Shown here: in pieces, positions 15,133 to 23,887 of the stretch | How positions within the stretch are numbered: the first letter of the stretch is position 1 | How the letters are laid out: each line of letters starts with the position of its first letter | Position numbers and translations under genes: made by a program | Notes under the pieces: generated by a model | What the model saw: the letters and a program-made list of their open reading frames with translations, nothing else | Database searches by the model: none | What the model was told of the DNA's origin: nothing | From: Lachnospiraceae bacterium | GTDB lineage: Bacteria > Bacillota > Clostridia > Lachnospirales > Lachnospiraceae | NCBI GenBank assembly: GCA_900757145.1 | Contig: CAAEMT010000044.1 | Location: 1 to 43,371 of the forward strand | Length of the DNA: 43,371 bases | Direction of reading: 5' to 3'

Positions 15133-15969
15133 TTAAATATTGAGCAGTACAAGCGCAAGTAAGATAACGGCAAGAGCGCTGTACTGTCGCCTGCTTAGGC
15201 GTTCTTTGAAAAAAAGGACTCCTGCTGCCGTGATGACTAGGATCGTGGCAACGCTGTAGGTCGGATACGCGATGACAGCCGGAATGCTTCCAAGCGCTTT
15301 CAAAAGAAAACGGGCGGAAAAATAATTCGGAATACCGATCAGCAGTCCCCATGCCGCATCTGCCATGCAGAAGCGCTGCCTTTTTAACCCTGCAAGCAGA
15401 ATACACAAGAAGAGAGCAGCGGCAAACGTAAAAACAAGAAACTGCTCCTCCAGACGGGGATCTCCAAGCTCGGCGAAAATTTTCGACATAGCGTCTGCGC
15501 TGCCTCCGCCAAGAAGCAAAAGAATAAGTCCAGATTTGAATGCTGCGCTTTTCTGACCGGATTCAGACTGGATCAGGACGATCGAGACGAGAGCTGCCAG
15601 AAATCCAAAAATCTGTACAGCTTTCGGCATCTCGTTGAAAACCAGTACAGAAAGAACGGTCGGTACGAGCACTCCGAGCTTCATAAAGGTGCCGGAAAGC
15701 ACAACGCCATTTTTGCGTACATTGATCTGCAGCAGCCAGAACGAAGCCAGATAGAGAAATCCGTTGACTCCTCCGAGCAAAATCGCAGAAGTGAGGTCGG
15801 AATCCTTTGGAAAAACAGCGGAAGGCTGCATATAAAACCATGCGAGCAGCAGGCACATAACGTAATTAAAGGCAAGCATCGTAATATTATTTTTAACGTG
15901 TCGTTCGCTTACGCGCATGGTGATAGACACCAGAGCGCTGCTTGCGATCGCGAGGATCAGATAAAACAT
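15133..15969 (-). CDS. DMT-superfamily (EamA-like) transporter
   Basis: This is a 278-residue protein with about ten hydrophobic segments in two repeated halves, as expected of drug/metabolite transporters. I use the ATG at 15969, which has AAGGA eight bases upstream. The frame extends to a TTG at 15993, which would place this site inside the gene. The small acidic and basic loops and the C-terminal ending (LALVLLNI) fit EamA-domain carriers, but the substrate cannot be told. It heads a two-gene leftward unit with the muralidase and has a good promoter at 16134-16162. Confidence 0.8.
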   Translation of the reverse strand: MFYLILAIASSALVSITMRVSERHVKNNITMLAFNYVMCLLLAWFYMQPSAVFPKDSDLTSAILLGGVNGFLYLASFWLLQINVRKNGVVLSGTFMKLGVLVPTVLSVLVFNEMPKAVQIFGFLAALVSIVLIQSESGQKSAAFKSGLILLLLGGGSADAMSKIFAELGDPRLEEQFLVFTFAAALFLCILLAGLKRQRFCMADAAWGLLIGIPNYFSARFLLKALGSIPAVIAYPTYSVATILVITAAGVLFFKERLSRRQYSALAVILLALVLLNI

Positions 15970-16133
15970 ATAGATTTTCCTTCTTCTATTCAAGTTTTCT
16001 GTTTTAATTTCCTATTAAAACGTATTTTCCAACGCAGCTTTCATTCTTTCCCTATATCTGCCGATGTTTTCAACGAAAGCATGAGGCGGCTTCTGTGTGC
16101 AGGACGCTATGCAGATTATAGGCTCTACCAGTT

Positions 16134-16162
16134 ATTATAAAGAAAGAGGTTTGGTTTGGCAA
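16134..16162 (-). promoter_or_regulatory. Promoter of the DMT transporter-muralidase unit
   Basis: On the minus strand TTGCCA (16162-16157) and a perfect TATAAT (16139-16134) are 17 bp apart, a near-consensus promoter. The leader would be about 158 nt long to the ATG at 15969. The 16-bp palindrome at 16172-16187 lies just upstream of the -35 box. Confidence 0.65.
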
Positions 16163-16171
16163 GAGTTGGAG

Positions 16172-16187
16172 TCACCTAAATAGGTGA
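16172..16187. promoter_or_regulatory. Palindrome TCACCT-AAAT-AGGTGA, candidate operator
   Basis: This perfect 6-bp inverted repeat around a 4-bp centre lies 9 bp upstream of the leftward DMT promoter and about 75 bp upstream of the rightward BMP promoter. No U tract follows on either strand, so it is not a terminator. A dimeric regulator could bind and control either side. Which regulator is unknown. Confidence 0.45.
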
Positions 16188-16262
16188 TGAAAAGAAAATG
16201 GCATTCTTTTATTGGTGAAAATGCACAAAAGGAATGATGTATGATAAGTAAAACATATTATA

Positions 16263-16290
16263 TTGACAATAAAAAGCTATTTTACATTAT
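16263..16290 (+). promoter_or_regulatory. Promoter of the BMP transporter operon
   Basis: A perfect TTGACA (16263-16268) and CATTAT (16285-16290) are 16 bp apart. The -35 box lies within the palindrome ATTGACAAT. The 8-mer ATTATCAA overlaps the -10 box (16286-16293) and recurs at 16313-16320, which could be an operator pair. Transcription would start near 16297, about 50 bp before the first gene. Confidence 0.55.
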
Positions 16291-16348
16291 CAATATTCAA
16301 TGTTATATTGTTATTATCAAAAAAACATATCCAAAAGGGGGATGGATC

Positions 16349-17434
16349 ATGAAAAAATGGAATTTAATGATGGCGGCAACAGTAATGATGGTTTCTTTAA
16401 TTTCTTTTGGCGGTATGACCGTTTGTGCGGAGGAAGTTCCGGAAATCGAAAAAATGGCAACAGTATTGCCAAATGTGCGTGGTGATGGCGGCACACATGA
16501 TCTGGCATGTAAAGCGTCAGAGGCGATTGCAGAGAGTATTGATGCAGAACTGGATATTATTGAGTTGGGTACAGCAGTAACCGATTCGGCAAAATGGGAA
16601 GCTGCTATGTGCGACCTTTGTGAGTCTGATTATGATCTGATTATTACAGGCGGATCACTGATGAAAGATACTATTCAGATTGTGGCGCCAATGTATCAGG
16701 ATATTCCATTTATCTGTTACGATGTAAACCTCGACTTTGATGCTGTGGAAATGCCAAATGTATACGCTATGGATTTCTATCAGAATCAGGCAGCATTTAT
16801 GGCAGGCGTAATAGCAGCTAGTATGACAGAGAGCGATTATCTTGGTTTCGTAGGTGCAACAAAGATTCCGGTTATCTATGATTTTATGGTTGGCTTTATT
16901 GCGGGGGCGCAGGAAATAAATCCAGATATTAAAGTGGCAACAGCATTCACTAATGATTTTAATGATGCAACTTTAGCAAAAGAGCTGGCAATGGCACAGA
17001 TTGATGATGGGGCAGATATAGTTTATCCGGCATGCGGAAATGCAGCCGCAGGTGTTTATGAGGCAGCTAGAGATAAAGGTGTATTTGCAATTGGTAATGA
17101 TCAGGATGTAGCTGCAAAGTATGCAGGGAACGATGAGTCTATTTTGAAAGTGATTCTTGCATCTGTGATGAAGAAAGTGGACAATGCGGTAAATGATGCG
17201 TACGAGAGATATGCGGCTGGAGAACTTCCTTTTGGAACACAGGAGACAGTAGGTGTTGCTACAGATGGTGCTGGAATTGTAAAGAATGACTATTACGAGA
17301 AAATGATTCCGGAAGAAGTAAAAGAAGTTGTTGTTTCTTATGAGGAGAAAATTAAAAACGGTGAGATTATTGTGCCTACAGCTATTGGTATGGAAGCAGA
17401 AGAAATTGATGCAATGATTGCTTCTGCGCAATAA
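16349..17434 (+). CDS. BMP-family (PnrA-like) ABC transporter substrate-binding protein
   Basis: This 361-residue exported protein has a signal peptide in residues 1-25. The start at 16349 follows AAAAGGGGG. The frame extends upstream to 16241, but that would put hydrophobic and tyrosine-rich sequence before the signal. The BMP fold is shown by LGFVGATKIPVIYDFMVGFI, ADIVYPACGNAAAGVYEAA and FAIGNDQD. BMP proteins usually bind purine nucleosides, which agrees with the nucleoside hydrolase in the same operon. Oddly, the signal peptide ends GGMTVCAEE, and Val before Cys is not a normal lipobox, so it may be cleaved by signal peptidase I after VCA rather than lipidated. It leads the operon. Confidence 0.9.
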   Translation: MKKWNLMMAATVMMVSLISFGGMTVCAEEVPEIEKMATVLPNVRGDGGTHDLACKASEAIAESIDAELDIIELGTAVTDSAKWEAAMCDLCESDYDLIITGGSLMKDTIQIVAPMYQDIPFICYDVNLDFDAVEMPNVYAMDFYQNQAAFMAGVIAASMTESDYLGFVGATKIPVIYDFMVGFIAGAQEINPDIKVATAFTNDFNDATLAKELAMAQIDDGADIVYPACGNAAAGVYEAARDKGVFAIGNDQDVAAKYAGNDESILKVILASVMKKVDNAVNDAYERYAAGELPFGTQETVGVATDGAGIVKNDYYEKMIPEEVKEVVVSYEEKIKNGEIIVPTAIGMEAEEIDAMIASAQ

Positions 17435-17513
17435 GATATACACTAAAATAGATTTTTGTATTATGAAGATAAAGGGAGTACTGTAAATTATATCCAGTAG
17501 AATTTCAAAGGGT

Positions 17514-17546
17514 TTCTCCCTGAAGACAAGTCAGTTTTTGGGAGAA
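17514..17546 (+). promoter_or_regulatory. Intercistronic hairpin after the substrate-binding protein gene
   Basis: TTCTCCC (17514-17520) pairs with GGGAGAA (17540-17546) in the 191-bp gap between the binding protein and the ATPase genes. No strong U tract follows. Such hairpins often protect the upstream message or partly stop transcription, so that the binding protein is made in excess over the transporter. Confidence 0.45.
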
Positions 17547-17625
17547 CTTTAAGAAAACGGATTTAGAATAGTTTGCAGTGCTCTTTTTTAAGTAAATCTA
17601 AAACTCAGAAAGGGAGGTACCTAGA

Positions 17626-19197
17626 ATGACTGCAGAATCAATACAGCCTGTAATTGAAATGAAGGGTATAACAAAAATTTACCCCAATGGTGTAGTTGCA
17701 AATAAGGACGTGGATTTCAGTGTAAGACCTGGTGAAATACATGCAGTTATGGGGGAAAATGGTGCGGGAAAATCCACACTGATGAAAATGCTTTTTGGCT
17801 TGGAGAAGATTGATAAAGGACAAATCTTTTTTAAGGGTAATCCAGTAACTATAGCGAAGCCCTCTGATGCCATCGGGTTGAAGATCGGTATGGTGCACCA
17901 GGAGTTCATGCTTGTTCCGTCTCTAACTGTAGCAGAGAATATGATGCTGAGGGAGGAACCAGTAAAGGGAATATTTATTGACCGGGCAAAAGCGATAGAT
18001 GAGACGGTGAAAATTTCTGAAAAATATCATTTGCCTATAGATCCTCATGCAAGGATTATTGATTTGCCTGTAGGTATGAAGCAGCGGGTAGAAATCTTGA
18101 AGGCATTATATAGAGGTGCGGAAATTCTGATTCTAGACGAACCTACCGCAGTATTGACTCCTCAGGAGACAGAGGAGCTGTTTCGGCAGTTGATTATATT
18201 AAAAGAGAACGGTCATACCGTGATTTTTATCTCGCACAAGATTCGGGAGGTAAAACAAATTTGTGATCGGATTACTATATTAAAAAATGGTCTTTCTATG
18301 GGAGTATATGATGTGAAAGACATTACAGAGGCGGATATTTCTCGGCTGATGGTAGGACGAGAAGTAAAGATGAAGCTAGATAAAAATGAAGCTCATCCCC
18401 AAAATGTAGTTTTGCAAGCGGATCATCTATGTTATGGATACGGAGAAGGGAAGTTAAAAGTAAAAGATGTAAATTTCACAGTTCGCAGCGGAGAAATAGT
18501 GGGAATTGCAGGTGTGGAAGGAAATGGACAGAGGGAGCTTCTGGAAATGATTACGGGGCTTCGGAAAATTCAAAGGGGGCAAGTACATATTTCGGGAATG
18601 GATGTGTCCAAAATGTCGATTCAGCAGATTAGGGATAAGGCTAAGATGGGATATATCCCTCAGGATCGTTTGCTGTTTGGAGTGGCTGCAGAGGCAACTA
18701 TCAAAGAGAATTTGCTGGCAAACCGTCTTTCTCACTCAGAATTTTCTAAGGCTGGTGTGATGAAAGAAAAAAATCTCACGAAGAAAGCAAAGGAATTAAT
18801 TCGTGAGTTTCGTATTAAGTGTGGTGGAGAAAAACAGACAGTAAATATGCTTTCTGGAGGAAATATCCAGAAAGTAGTTGTTGCTAGAGAACTATCGACT
18901 CAGAGATCATTGATTGTTATTGATCAGCCATCTCGAGGTATTGATGTGGGCGCTACGAAGTTTATTCATGAAAAAATTTTTGAGTTGCGGGATGCAGATG
19001 CAGCAATTCTAGTAAGCTCTGCAGACTTGGCAGAAATCATGGAATTAAGTGATTCACTTTTTGTTATGTATGAAGGTGAAATCGTAGCATATTTTAAAAG
19101 CCTAGATGGAGTAACTGAAGAACAATTGGGTGAGTATATGTTGGGCATTAATCGACAGACGCCGGAGGAGATCAAGGAGGCATATTATGAGCAATAA
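17626..19197 (+). CDS. BMP-type nucleoside ABC transporter, double ATPase subunit
   Basis: This 523-residue protein carries two nucleotide-binding domains, as in YufO/NupA-type and sugar-type importers. The first domain (about 1-240) has Walker A GENGAGKST, a degenerate signature LPVGMKQRVEI and Walker B LILDEPTAV. The second (about 262-505) has a degenerate Walker A GVEGNGQRE, which is usual in this family, and an intact signature LSGGNIQKVV. An AGGGAGGT site precedes the start. The 3' end overlaps the first permease gene by 11 bp. It powers the import of the ligand bound by the upstream protein. Confidence 0.94.
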   Translation: MTAESIQPVIEMKGITKIYPNGVVANKDVDFSVRPGEIHAVMGENGAGKSTLMKMLFGLEKIDKGQIFFKGNPVTIAKPSDAIGLKIGMVHQEFMLVPSLTVAENMMLREEPVKGIFIDRAKAIDETVKISEKYHLPIDPHARIIDLPVGMKQRVEILKALYRGAEILILDEPTAVLTPQETEELFRQLIILKENGHTVIFISHKIREVKQICDRITILKNGLSMGVYDVKDITEADISRLMVGREVKMKLDKNEAHPQNVVLQADHLCYGYGEGKLKVKDVNFTVRSGEIVGIAGVEGNGQRELLEMITGLRKIQRGQVHISGMDVSKMSIQQIRDKAKMGYIPQDRLLFGVAAEATIKENLLANRLSHSEFSKAGVMKEKNLTKKAKELIREFRIKCGGEKQTVNMLSGGNIQKVVVARELSTQRSLIVIDQPSRGIDVGATKFIHEKIFELRDADAAILVSSADLAEIMELSDSLFVMYEGEIVAYFKSLDGVTEEQLGEYMLGINRQTPEEIKEAYYEQ

Positions 19198-20257
19198 ACA
19201 ATTAAATCAAGTGTTTTCAGTGGTTAAGACATTTCTTGCCATAGTAATTGCTATGGTGGTTGCCTTCATTATTATCTTGGTGGTGAGTGATGAGCCAATG
19301 GAAGCGTTGCATGCTTTTCTATTGGGGCCATTCACTTCTGTTCGTAGGATTGGAAATCTGATTGAGAATACGATTCCTCTGATTTATGTAGGACTGGGAG
19401 TTTGCATATTATGGGCTACAGGAAAAAGAACATTATCTGGTGAAGGTTGCTATTATTTTGGCGGTTTGATGGCAGCATTGGCATCTATCAAAATATATTT
19501 TATTCAAGGGAAGAGCCTGACGGTGACATCCATGGTAATCGTATTGATTGTTTGTGGAATTATGGCGCTACTGCCCATGATTGTAAATCTTAAATACGGT
19601 ACAGATGCATTTGTAGTATCTTTGCTATTTAATTATGTTATGTTTTATATTGGCAATTATATTTTTAGCAATTATCTTATGGATATTACATCTACTTCAT
19701 CGGGCTCTTATCCTCTTCCACAGGACAGTTTTCTTCCTACTCTAATTCCGGGAACGAAAGTAAATGCCAATTTGATTGTGGCTCTGCTGATGATTGTAGC
19801 AGTGTGGTTTTTTATGTATAAAACAAAATGGGGATACAGTATCCGATTGGTAGGTTTGAATCCTAACTGCGCAAAGTATGTAGGTATTAATGTGTTCGCC
19901 GTCTGCATTCTGGCTCAGTTTATTGGCGGAGCTATCAGCGGATTCGGTGGTGGTATGGAAATGTTTGGACGAAATCCTAGATTTGCTTGGTTTTCACTAA
20001 CTAATATGGGATGGGATGGAATTATGGTAGCCACTCTAGCAAAATATAAACCTCAATATATTCTATTTTCTGCTCTGTTTTTGGGATATGTGCGTACCGG
20101 AGCAGATATTATGAACAGATCTTCTGATGTGGCTAGTGAGATTGTAATGATCATACAGGCAGTAATGATTCTATTTATTGGAGCAAACTCATTTTTGGCA
20201 GCAATGCAGCAGCGAGTTCGAGTTAAATATAATGAAAAGGCAGAAAAGGAGGCGTAA
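19187..20257 (+). CDS. BMP-type nucleoside ABC transporter, permease subunit 1
   Basis: This 356-residue membrane protein is of the BPD_transp_2 (branched-chain amino acid/sugar/nucleoside permease) family with about eight to ten hydrophobic segments. The ATG at 19187 overlaps the ATPase gene and follows AAGGAGG; the longer frame from 19130 is not used. Typical features are TIPLIYVGLGVCILWATG near the N-terminus and the RLVGLNPNCAKYVGINV coupling segment, which contacts the ATPase. Its closest functional comparison is YufP/NupB of nucleoside importers. It would pair with the second permease, which starts 3 bp after its stop. Confidence 0.92.
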   Translation: MSNKQLNQVFSVVKTFLAIVIAMVVAFIIILVVSDEPMEALHAFLLGPFTSVRRIGNLIENTIPLIYVGLGVCILWATGKRTLSGEGCYYFGGLMAALASIKIYFIQGKSLTVTSMVIVLIVCGIMALLPMIVNLKYGTDAFVVSLLFNYVMFYIGNYIFSNYLMDITSTSSGSYPLPQDSFLPTLIPGTKVNANLIVALLMIVAVWFFMYKTKWGYSIRLVGLNPNCAKYVGINVFAVCILAQFIGGAISGFGGGMEMFGRNPRFAWFSLTNMGWDGIMVATLAKYKPQYILFSALFLGYVRTGADIMNRSSDVASEIVMIIQAVMILFIGANSFLAAMQQRVRVKYNEKAEKEA

Positions 20258-20259
20258 GC

Positions 20260-21216
20260 ATGGGAATTTTAGAAAATATTTTCACAGCTCAGTTTATTTA
20301 CACAATCATCCGTGTATCTACCCCGCTGATTTTTGCTAGTTTATCCTCGTTGATTGCAAGAAGAGCTGGAGTGACCAATATTACCATTGACAGTACTATG
20401 CTCATGTCTGCTCTTACCGGTGTATTGGTGAGCGCTTTTACTGGATCATTGTGGTTAGCGCTAGTGTCAGGTATGATAGTGGGTGTTGTTATGGGGATTT
20501 TTATGGGATATTTCCATATTATGATGAATACAAATATGATCTTGACAGGTGTGGCAATCAATACTTTTACCAATGGTGCAGTAGTAATGATTTTGTATGC
20601 TTTTACCGGTGATAAAGGTTCTTCTTCCATGATTAATAGTTTGGGAGTTCCTGCATTAGAGATTCCCTTGATTAAGGATATTCCCATTCTGGGAGAGATT
20701 TTGTCTGGTCATAATATTTTTACATATGTAGCCTTTTTAATGGTGATTGTTGTGTGGTTTTTAATGTATCGGATGCCTTTGGGTTTACGGATCCGTGCAG
20801 TGGGCGAAAATAGTAGCGCTGCTAAGTCTGTGGGAGAGAATCCTACGAAGATTAAGTTGATTGCACTCGGATTAAGCGGTTTTTTTGCTTCGCTTGGCGG
20901 AATGTATCTTTCCATGGGAAACATGCAGGTGTTTATTGTGGGAATGACTTCTAGTAGAGGTTTCATTGGTGTAGCTGCAGATGCTATGGGGCAAGGAAAT
21001 CCAGTGGGTGCCATGTTAGCATCACTACTTTTTGGAAGTGCTAATGCGGTAGGAAATGTGTTGCAGATTAATTCTTTCTCTACTGATGTAGTAATGGCAA
21101 TTCCTTATGTGGTATCTATCATCGGTATTATTGTTTATTCTGCTCGTGAGAAGCAGAAACGAGAGAGCAAGATTAAGCGTGCTATTGCTCAGGCAGAAAA
21201 GTTAAATGGAATCTAA
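20260..21216 (+). CDS. BMP-type nucleoside ABC transporter, permease subunit 2
   Basis: This 318-residue membrane protein of the same permease family corresponds to YufQ/NupC. ARRAGVTNITIDSTMLMSAL near residues 28-47 replaces the usual ERSGVxNIGxEG segment, and IRAVGENSSAAKSVGENPTKI (about 187-207) is the coupling helix region. About eight to ten hydrophobic stretches are seen. AAGGAGG lies within the end of the preceding gene. The nucleoside hydrolase gene follows after 18 bp, so imported ligand could be cleaved at once. Confidence 0.92.
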   Translation: MGILENIFTAQFIYTIIRVSTPLIFASLSSLIARRAGVTNITIDSTMLMSALTGVLVSAFTGSLWLALVSGMIVGVVMGIFMGYFHIMMNTNMILTGVAINTFTNGAVVMILYAFTGDKGSSSMINSLGVPALEIPLIKDIPILGEILSGHNIFTYVAFLMVIVVWFLMYRMPLGLRIRAVGENSSAAKSVGENPTKIKLIALGLSGFFASLGGMYLSMGNMQVFIVGMTSSRGFIGVAADAMGQGNPVGAMLASLLFGSANAVGNVLQINSFSTDVVMAIPYVVSIIGIIVYSAREKQKRESKIKRAIAQAEKLNGI

Positions 21217-21234
21217 GAAAAAGAGGAAACAAGC

Positions 21235-22185
21235 ATGAAAAAAACACCAATTATTCTGGACTGTGATCCGGGACATGACGATATGGTTGCATTAGTGCTG
21301 GCTTTGGGAAGTCCGAACGTAGATGTGAAGGCTATCACCAATGTAGCTGGCAATAAAAAAATTGAAAAGGTAGTCAAAAATACACTGAATATTTTAAATC
21401 ATTGTGGTGTAGAAAAGATAGTGGCGGCAGGAGCAGAAAGACCCTTGGTGCGTCAATATACCCGGACAGATTCTGAAGGTGCCCATGGGATTAATGGGTT
21501 GGATGGTTTTGAATTTGCAGAAGAAAACCCTTTACGATGTTCAGAAAAAAAAGCTCTGGAAGTAATGGTAGAAGTGCTTAGGGCGAGTCAGGAAAAAATG
21601 ACGATTGTGTGTACTGGGCCATTAACAAATATAGGTCTTTTATTGAGGGCCTTTCCGGCACTTTGTAAGGAAAAAGTGGAACGAATTTCTCTTATGGGAG
21701 GAACTTGTCACTATATTCTCACTAAGCCGTTTATGGAATTTAATATTTTTATGGATGCAGAGGCTTCCAAAATTGTATTTGAAAGTGGGATCCCTATTAC
21801 TATGTATGGATATGATGTGACATATCAAACATTATTACCACCGAAGTTTTTGAATGCTTTGGATCAGGTGGGGAATCAGACCGGGCATATGGTATCTAGT
21901 TTGCTGAAAGCTTTTTATAAAATGCATAATAAGGTATGGGGGGATGTTGAGGGCTGTCCTATTCACGATGCTTGTGCTGTGGCAGGTATAATTGATCCTT
22001 CTGTTGTGATAAGAAGTGAAAAAATGAATGTACAGATTCCTACAGAACCTGGACCTTTATCAGGTGCTACTATCTGTGATTACGCCCATCGTTCTGGATT
22101 GCCAGAAAATGTAGAAGTAGTATTTGAGATGGATGTGGAGAAGGTCAAAGAAATGATTATGTCCGCAGTGCAGGCTTTGGCATGA
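21235..22185 (+). CDS. Inosine-uridine-preferring nucleoside hydrolase family enzyme
   Basis: This 316-residue cytoplasmic enzyme hydrolyses the N-glycosidic bond of nucleosides to base and ribose. The calcium-binding signature DCDPGHDD occupies residues 9-16. CTGPLTNIGLLL, SLMGGT and GCPIHDACAVAG further on provide the other active-site residues, including the conserved His-Asp pair. The segment MEFNIFMDAEASKIV has Met where many relatives have other residues, so the substrate range may differ from the classic enzymes. It is cotranscribed with the BMP importer and overlaps the next gene in an ATGA arrangement, which suggests translational coupling. Confidence 0.93.
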   Translation: MKKTPIILDCDPGHDDMVALVLALGSPNVDVKAITNVAGNKKIEKVVKNTLNILNHCGVEKIVAAGAERPLVRQYTRTDSEGAHGINGLDGFEFAEENPLRCSEKKALEVMVEVLRASQEKMTIVCTGPLTNIGLLLRAFPALCKEKVERISLMGGTCHYILTKPFMEFNIFMDAEASKIVFESGIPITMYGYDVTYQTLLPPKFLNALDQVGNQTGHMVSSLLKAFYKMHNKVWGDVEGCPIHDACAVAGIIDPSVVIRSEKMNVQIPTEPGPLSGATICDYAHRSGLPENVEVVFEMDVEKVKEMIMSAVQALA

Positions 22186-22916
22186 TGTGGGCGTGGGCGG
22201 GCTATTTGCTGATCCTTTTTGGCGCCAATGTATTGGGTGCTGTGGGCGGTTTTGGCGCAGGAATGATCAGCATTCCTTTTCTTACCCAGATTTTTGATGC
22301 CAAGCTAGTAATCATGGCATCCACGGTAACGTGTGTTCTAAATATTTTTATTGCAGTGAAGGGTTGGGGAGATATCCAATGGAAGAAATTGGGGATTATT
22401 ACGTTATTTATGTGTTTGGGACTCCCGGTAGGTGTCTGGGGATTAAAGAGTCTCTCTATACCGGCATTAAAATTAGTTTTAGGGATTTTTATGATGCTTC
22501 TTGGAACTTACGGATTGTGTAAGTTAAACAGTGAAAAATTGGCAAAAAAAGTAATCTCCAAACCAGTATTATACATTTGCCTTTTACTGGGCGGTATTAT
22601 TCAGGGGGCAATTTCTTCAGGGGGAAGTTTGATTCTTTTATATGCGCAACAGGAGATGCCAGAGAAAAAAGGATTTAGAGCCACTTTGGCACTTTTATGG
22701 AGCGTTGTCAGTGTGATAACAGTGGCCCAGTATGGATATGCGGGAACTCTAACTGGAGAGGTATTTGCAATGTCTGCAGTGGGAGCACCAGCGGTGATGT
22801 TGGGCATCTATGTGGGTGGGATTCTTTGCCGTCGCTTAAGTCAGAGGATGTTTCAGTATATTATCAATATATTGATTTTAGTAGCTGGAATTATTAACTG
22901 TGTGGCAAATGGCTAA
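22182..22916 (+). CDS. TauE/SafE-family membrane permease
   Basis: This 244-residue membrane protein has about seven or eight hydrophobic segments. The glycine-rich start GANVLGAVGGFGAGMISIPFL and the repeated motif GIIQGAISSGGSLILLY are typical of the TauE/SafE family of anion exporters and importers (sulfite, sulfoacetate, other organic acids). The start codon overlaps the nucleoside hydrolase stop. Why a TauE-type carrier accompanies a nucleoside importer is not obvious. It might export or import an acid made from the nucleoside or its base. Its stop codon overlaps the convergent stop codon of the LysR gene by 3 bp. Confidence 0.85.
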   Translation: MMWAWAGYLLILFGANVLGAVGGFGAGMISIPFLTQIFDAKLVIMASTVTCVLNIFIAVKGWGDIQWKKLGIITLFMCLGLPVGVWGLKSLSIPALKLVLGIFMMLLGTYGLCKLNSEKLAKKVISKPVLYICLLLGGIIQGAISSGGSLILLYAQQEMPEKKGFRATLALLWSVVSVITVAQYGYAGTLTGEVFAMSAVGAPAVMLGIYVGGILCRRLSQRMFQYIINILILVAGIINCVANG

Positions 22917-23791
22917 AGAGTGATATCCAGATCACGGCATAGATCCATAAAATCCAGAAGTGGATTGGTAAAAAATTTGTTTTTGTGCCACAACATCCAA
23001 AATTTGCGATTGATTTGGCAGTTTTCCATCTGGATTTCCACAAGAGAACCGTTTTCGAGCTCTGATGCAACAATCCGACGAGAAATGACAGTAATGCCAT
23101 AATTGTGGGCTACAGCTTGTTTAGTTGTTTCGGAATTATTGCAGAACCAAGTTGCATTTAGGGGATGGTTGTGTAACTCCATGTATTCAGCAAAGATTTC
23201 TCTTGAATTGCTTTCGCGAGCGATATAATTTTCCTGGCTAATCTGAGTCAGAGTAGCTCGACCAGTTTTAGCAAAAGGATGATCTGGGCTGCATACAAGA
23301 ACCATGGTGTCATCCAAGAAGGGTTCGTATACTAGTTCTGAATTAGAAGGCATAGTCTCTACCAGTGCAATGTCAAGATCGTTGCGAGCCAATCCATTAG
23401 CTAGTCGGGTAGGAGTGTCAATGAAAACCTTTAAGGCAGCCTGAGGATAAAAGCTACGAAATTGATTGAGCAGAGTACTGATAATACAGGTGCCAATGGT
23501 AATGGTGGCACCTATTTTTAATTCAGCATTTGTGGAGGCGTTATTGAGTTGCTGCTCCATTTCATTAAATAAAGAAAGAATGTTATTGGCATAGAAAAGA
23601 AACTGCTTTCCAGCAGCGGTGATATAAAGTTTTTTAGAAAGACGTTCAAACAATAGTATATGATAATGTTTTTCTAATTCGGCGATAGCTTGGCTTACTG
23701 TAGGTTGCGTGATGTATAGTTTTTTTGCGGCGCCGTGCATACTGCCGCATTCGGCTACAGCGGTAAAGATTTTCAGATGACGGATAGTCAT
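22913..23791 (-). CDS. LysR-type transcriptional regulator
   Basis: This 292-residue regulator has a winged helix-turn-helix in residues 1-60 (FTAVAECGSMHGAAKKLYITQ then PTVSQAIAELE) and an effector-binding domain from about residue 90 with the usual ATITIGTCIISTLL start. It is divergent from the amidohydrolase-like gene, with a 96-bp gap that carries a T-N11-A box, and it is convergent with the BMP operon. The effector may be a product of the amidohydrolase-like protein or the imported ligand. An upstream GAAAGGGAA serves as the ribosome binding site. Confidence 0.93.
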   Translation of the reverse strand: MTIRHLKIFTAVAECGSMHGAAKKLYITQPTVSQAIAELEKHYHILLFERLSKKLYITAAGKQFLFYANNILSLFNEMEQQLNNASTNAELKIGATITIGTCIISTLLNQFRSFYPQAALKVFIDTPTRLANGLARNDLDIALVETMPSNSELVYEPFLDDTMVLVCSPDHPFAKTGRATLTQISQENYIARESNSREIFAEYMELHNHPLNATWFCNNSETTKQAVAHNYGITVISRRIVASELENGSLVEIQMENCQINRKFWMLWHKNKFFTNPLLDFMDLCRDLDITL

Positions 23792-23823
23792 AAATATTCC
23801 CTTTCTATATTCATAGGTAAAGA

Positions 23824-23838
23824 GTTATTAGCATTAAC
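23824..23838. promoter_or_regulatory. LysR-type operator, GTTA-N7-TAAC
   Basis: GTTATTAGCATTAAC is an interrupted palindrome that fits the T-N11-A pattern of LysR-family sites. It lies in the middle of the divergent gap between the LysR gene and the amidohydrolase-like gene, where such regulators normally bind. An AT-rich TATACA (23846-23851) follows and may be the -10 box of the rightward gene. Confidence 0.5.
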
Positions 23839-23887
23839 AGTATCATATACATTTTTGATAGAAAAAGCAAGAGAGAGAGGAAACAAC

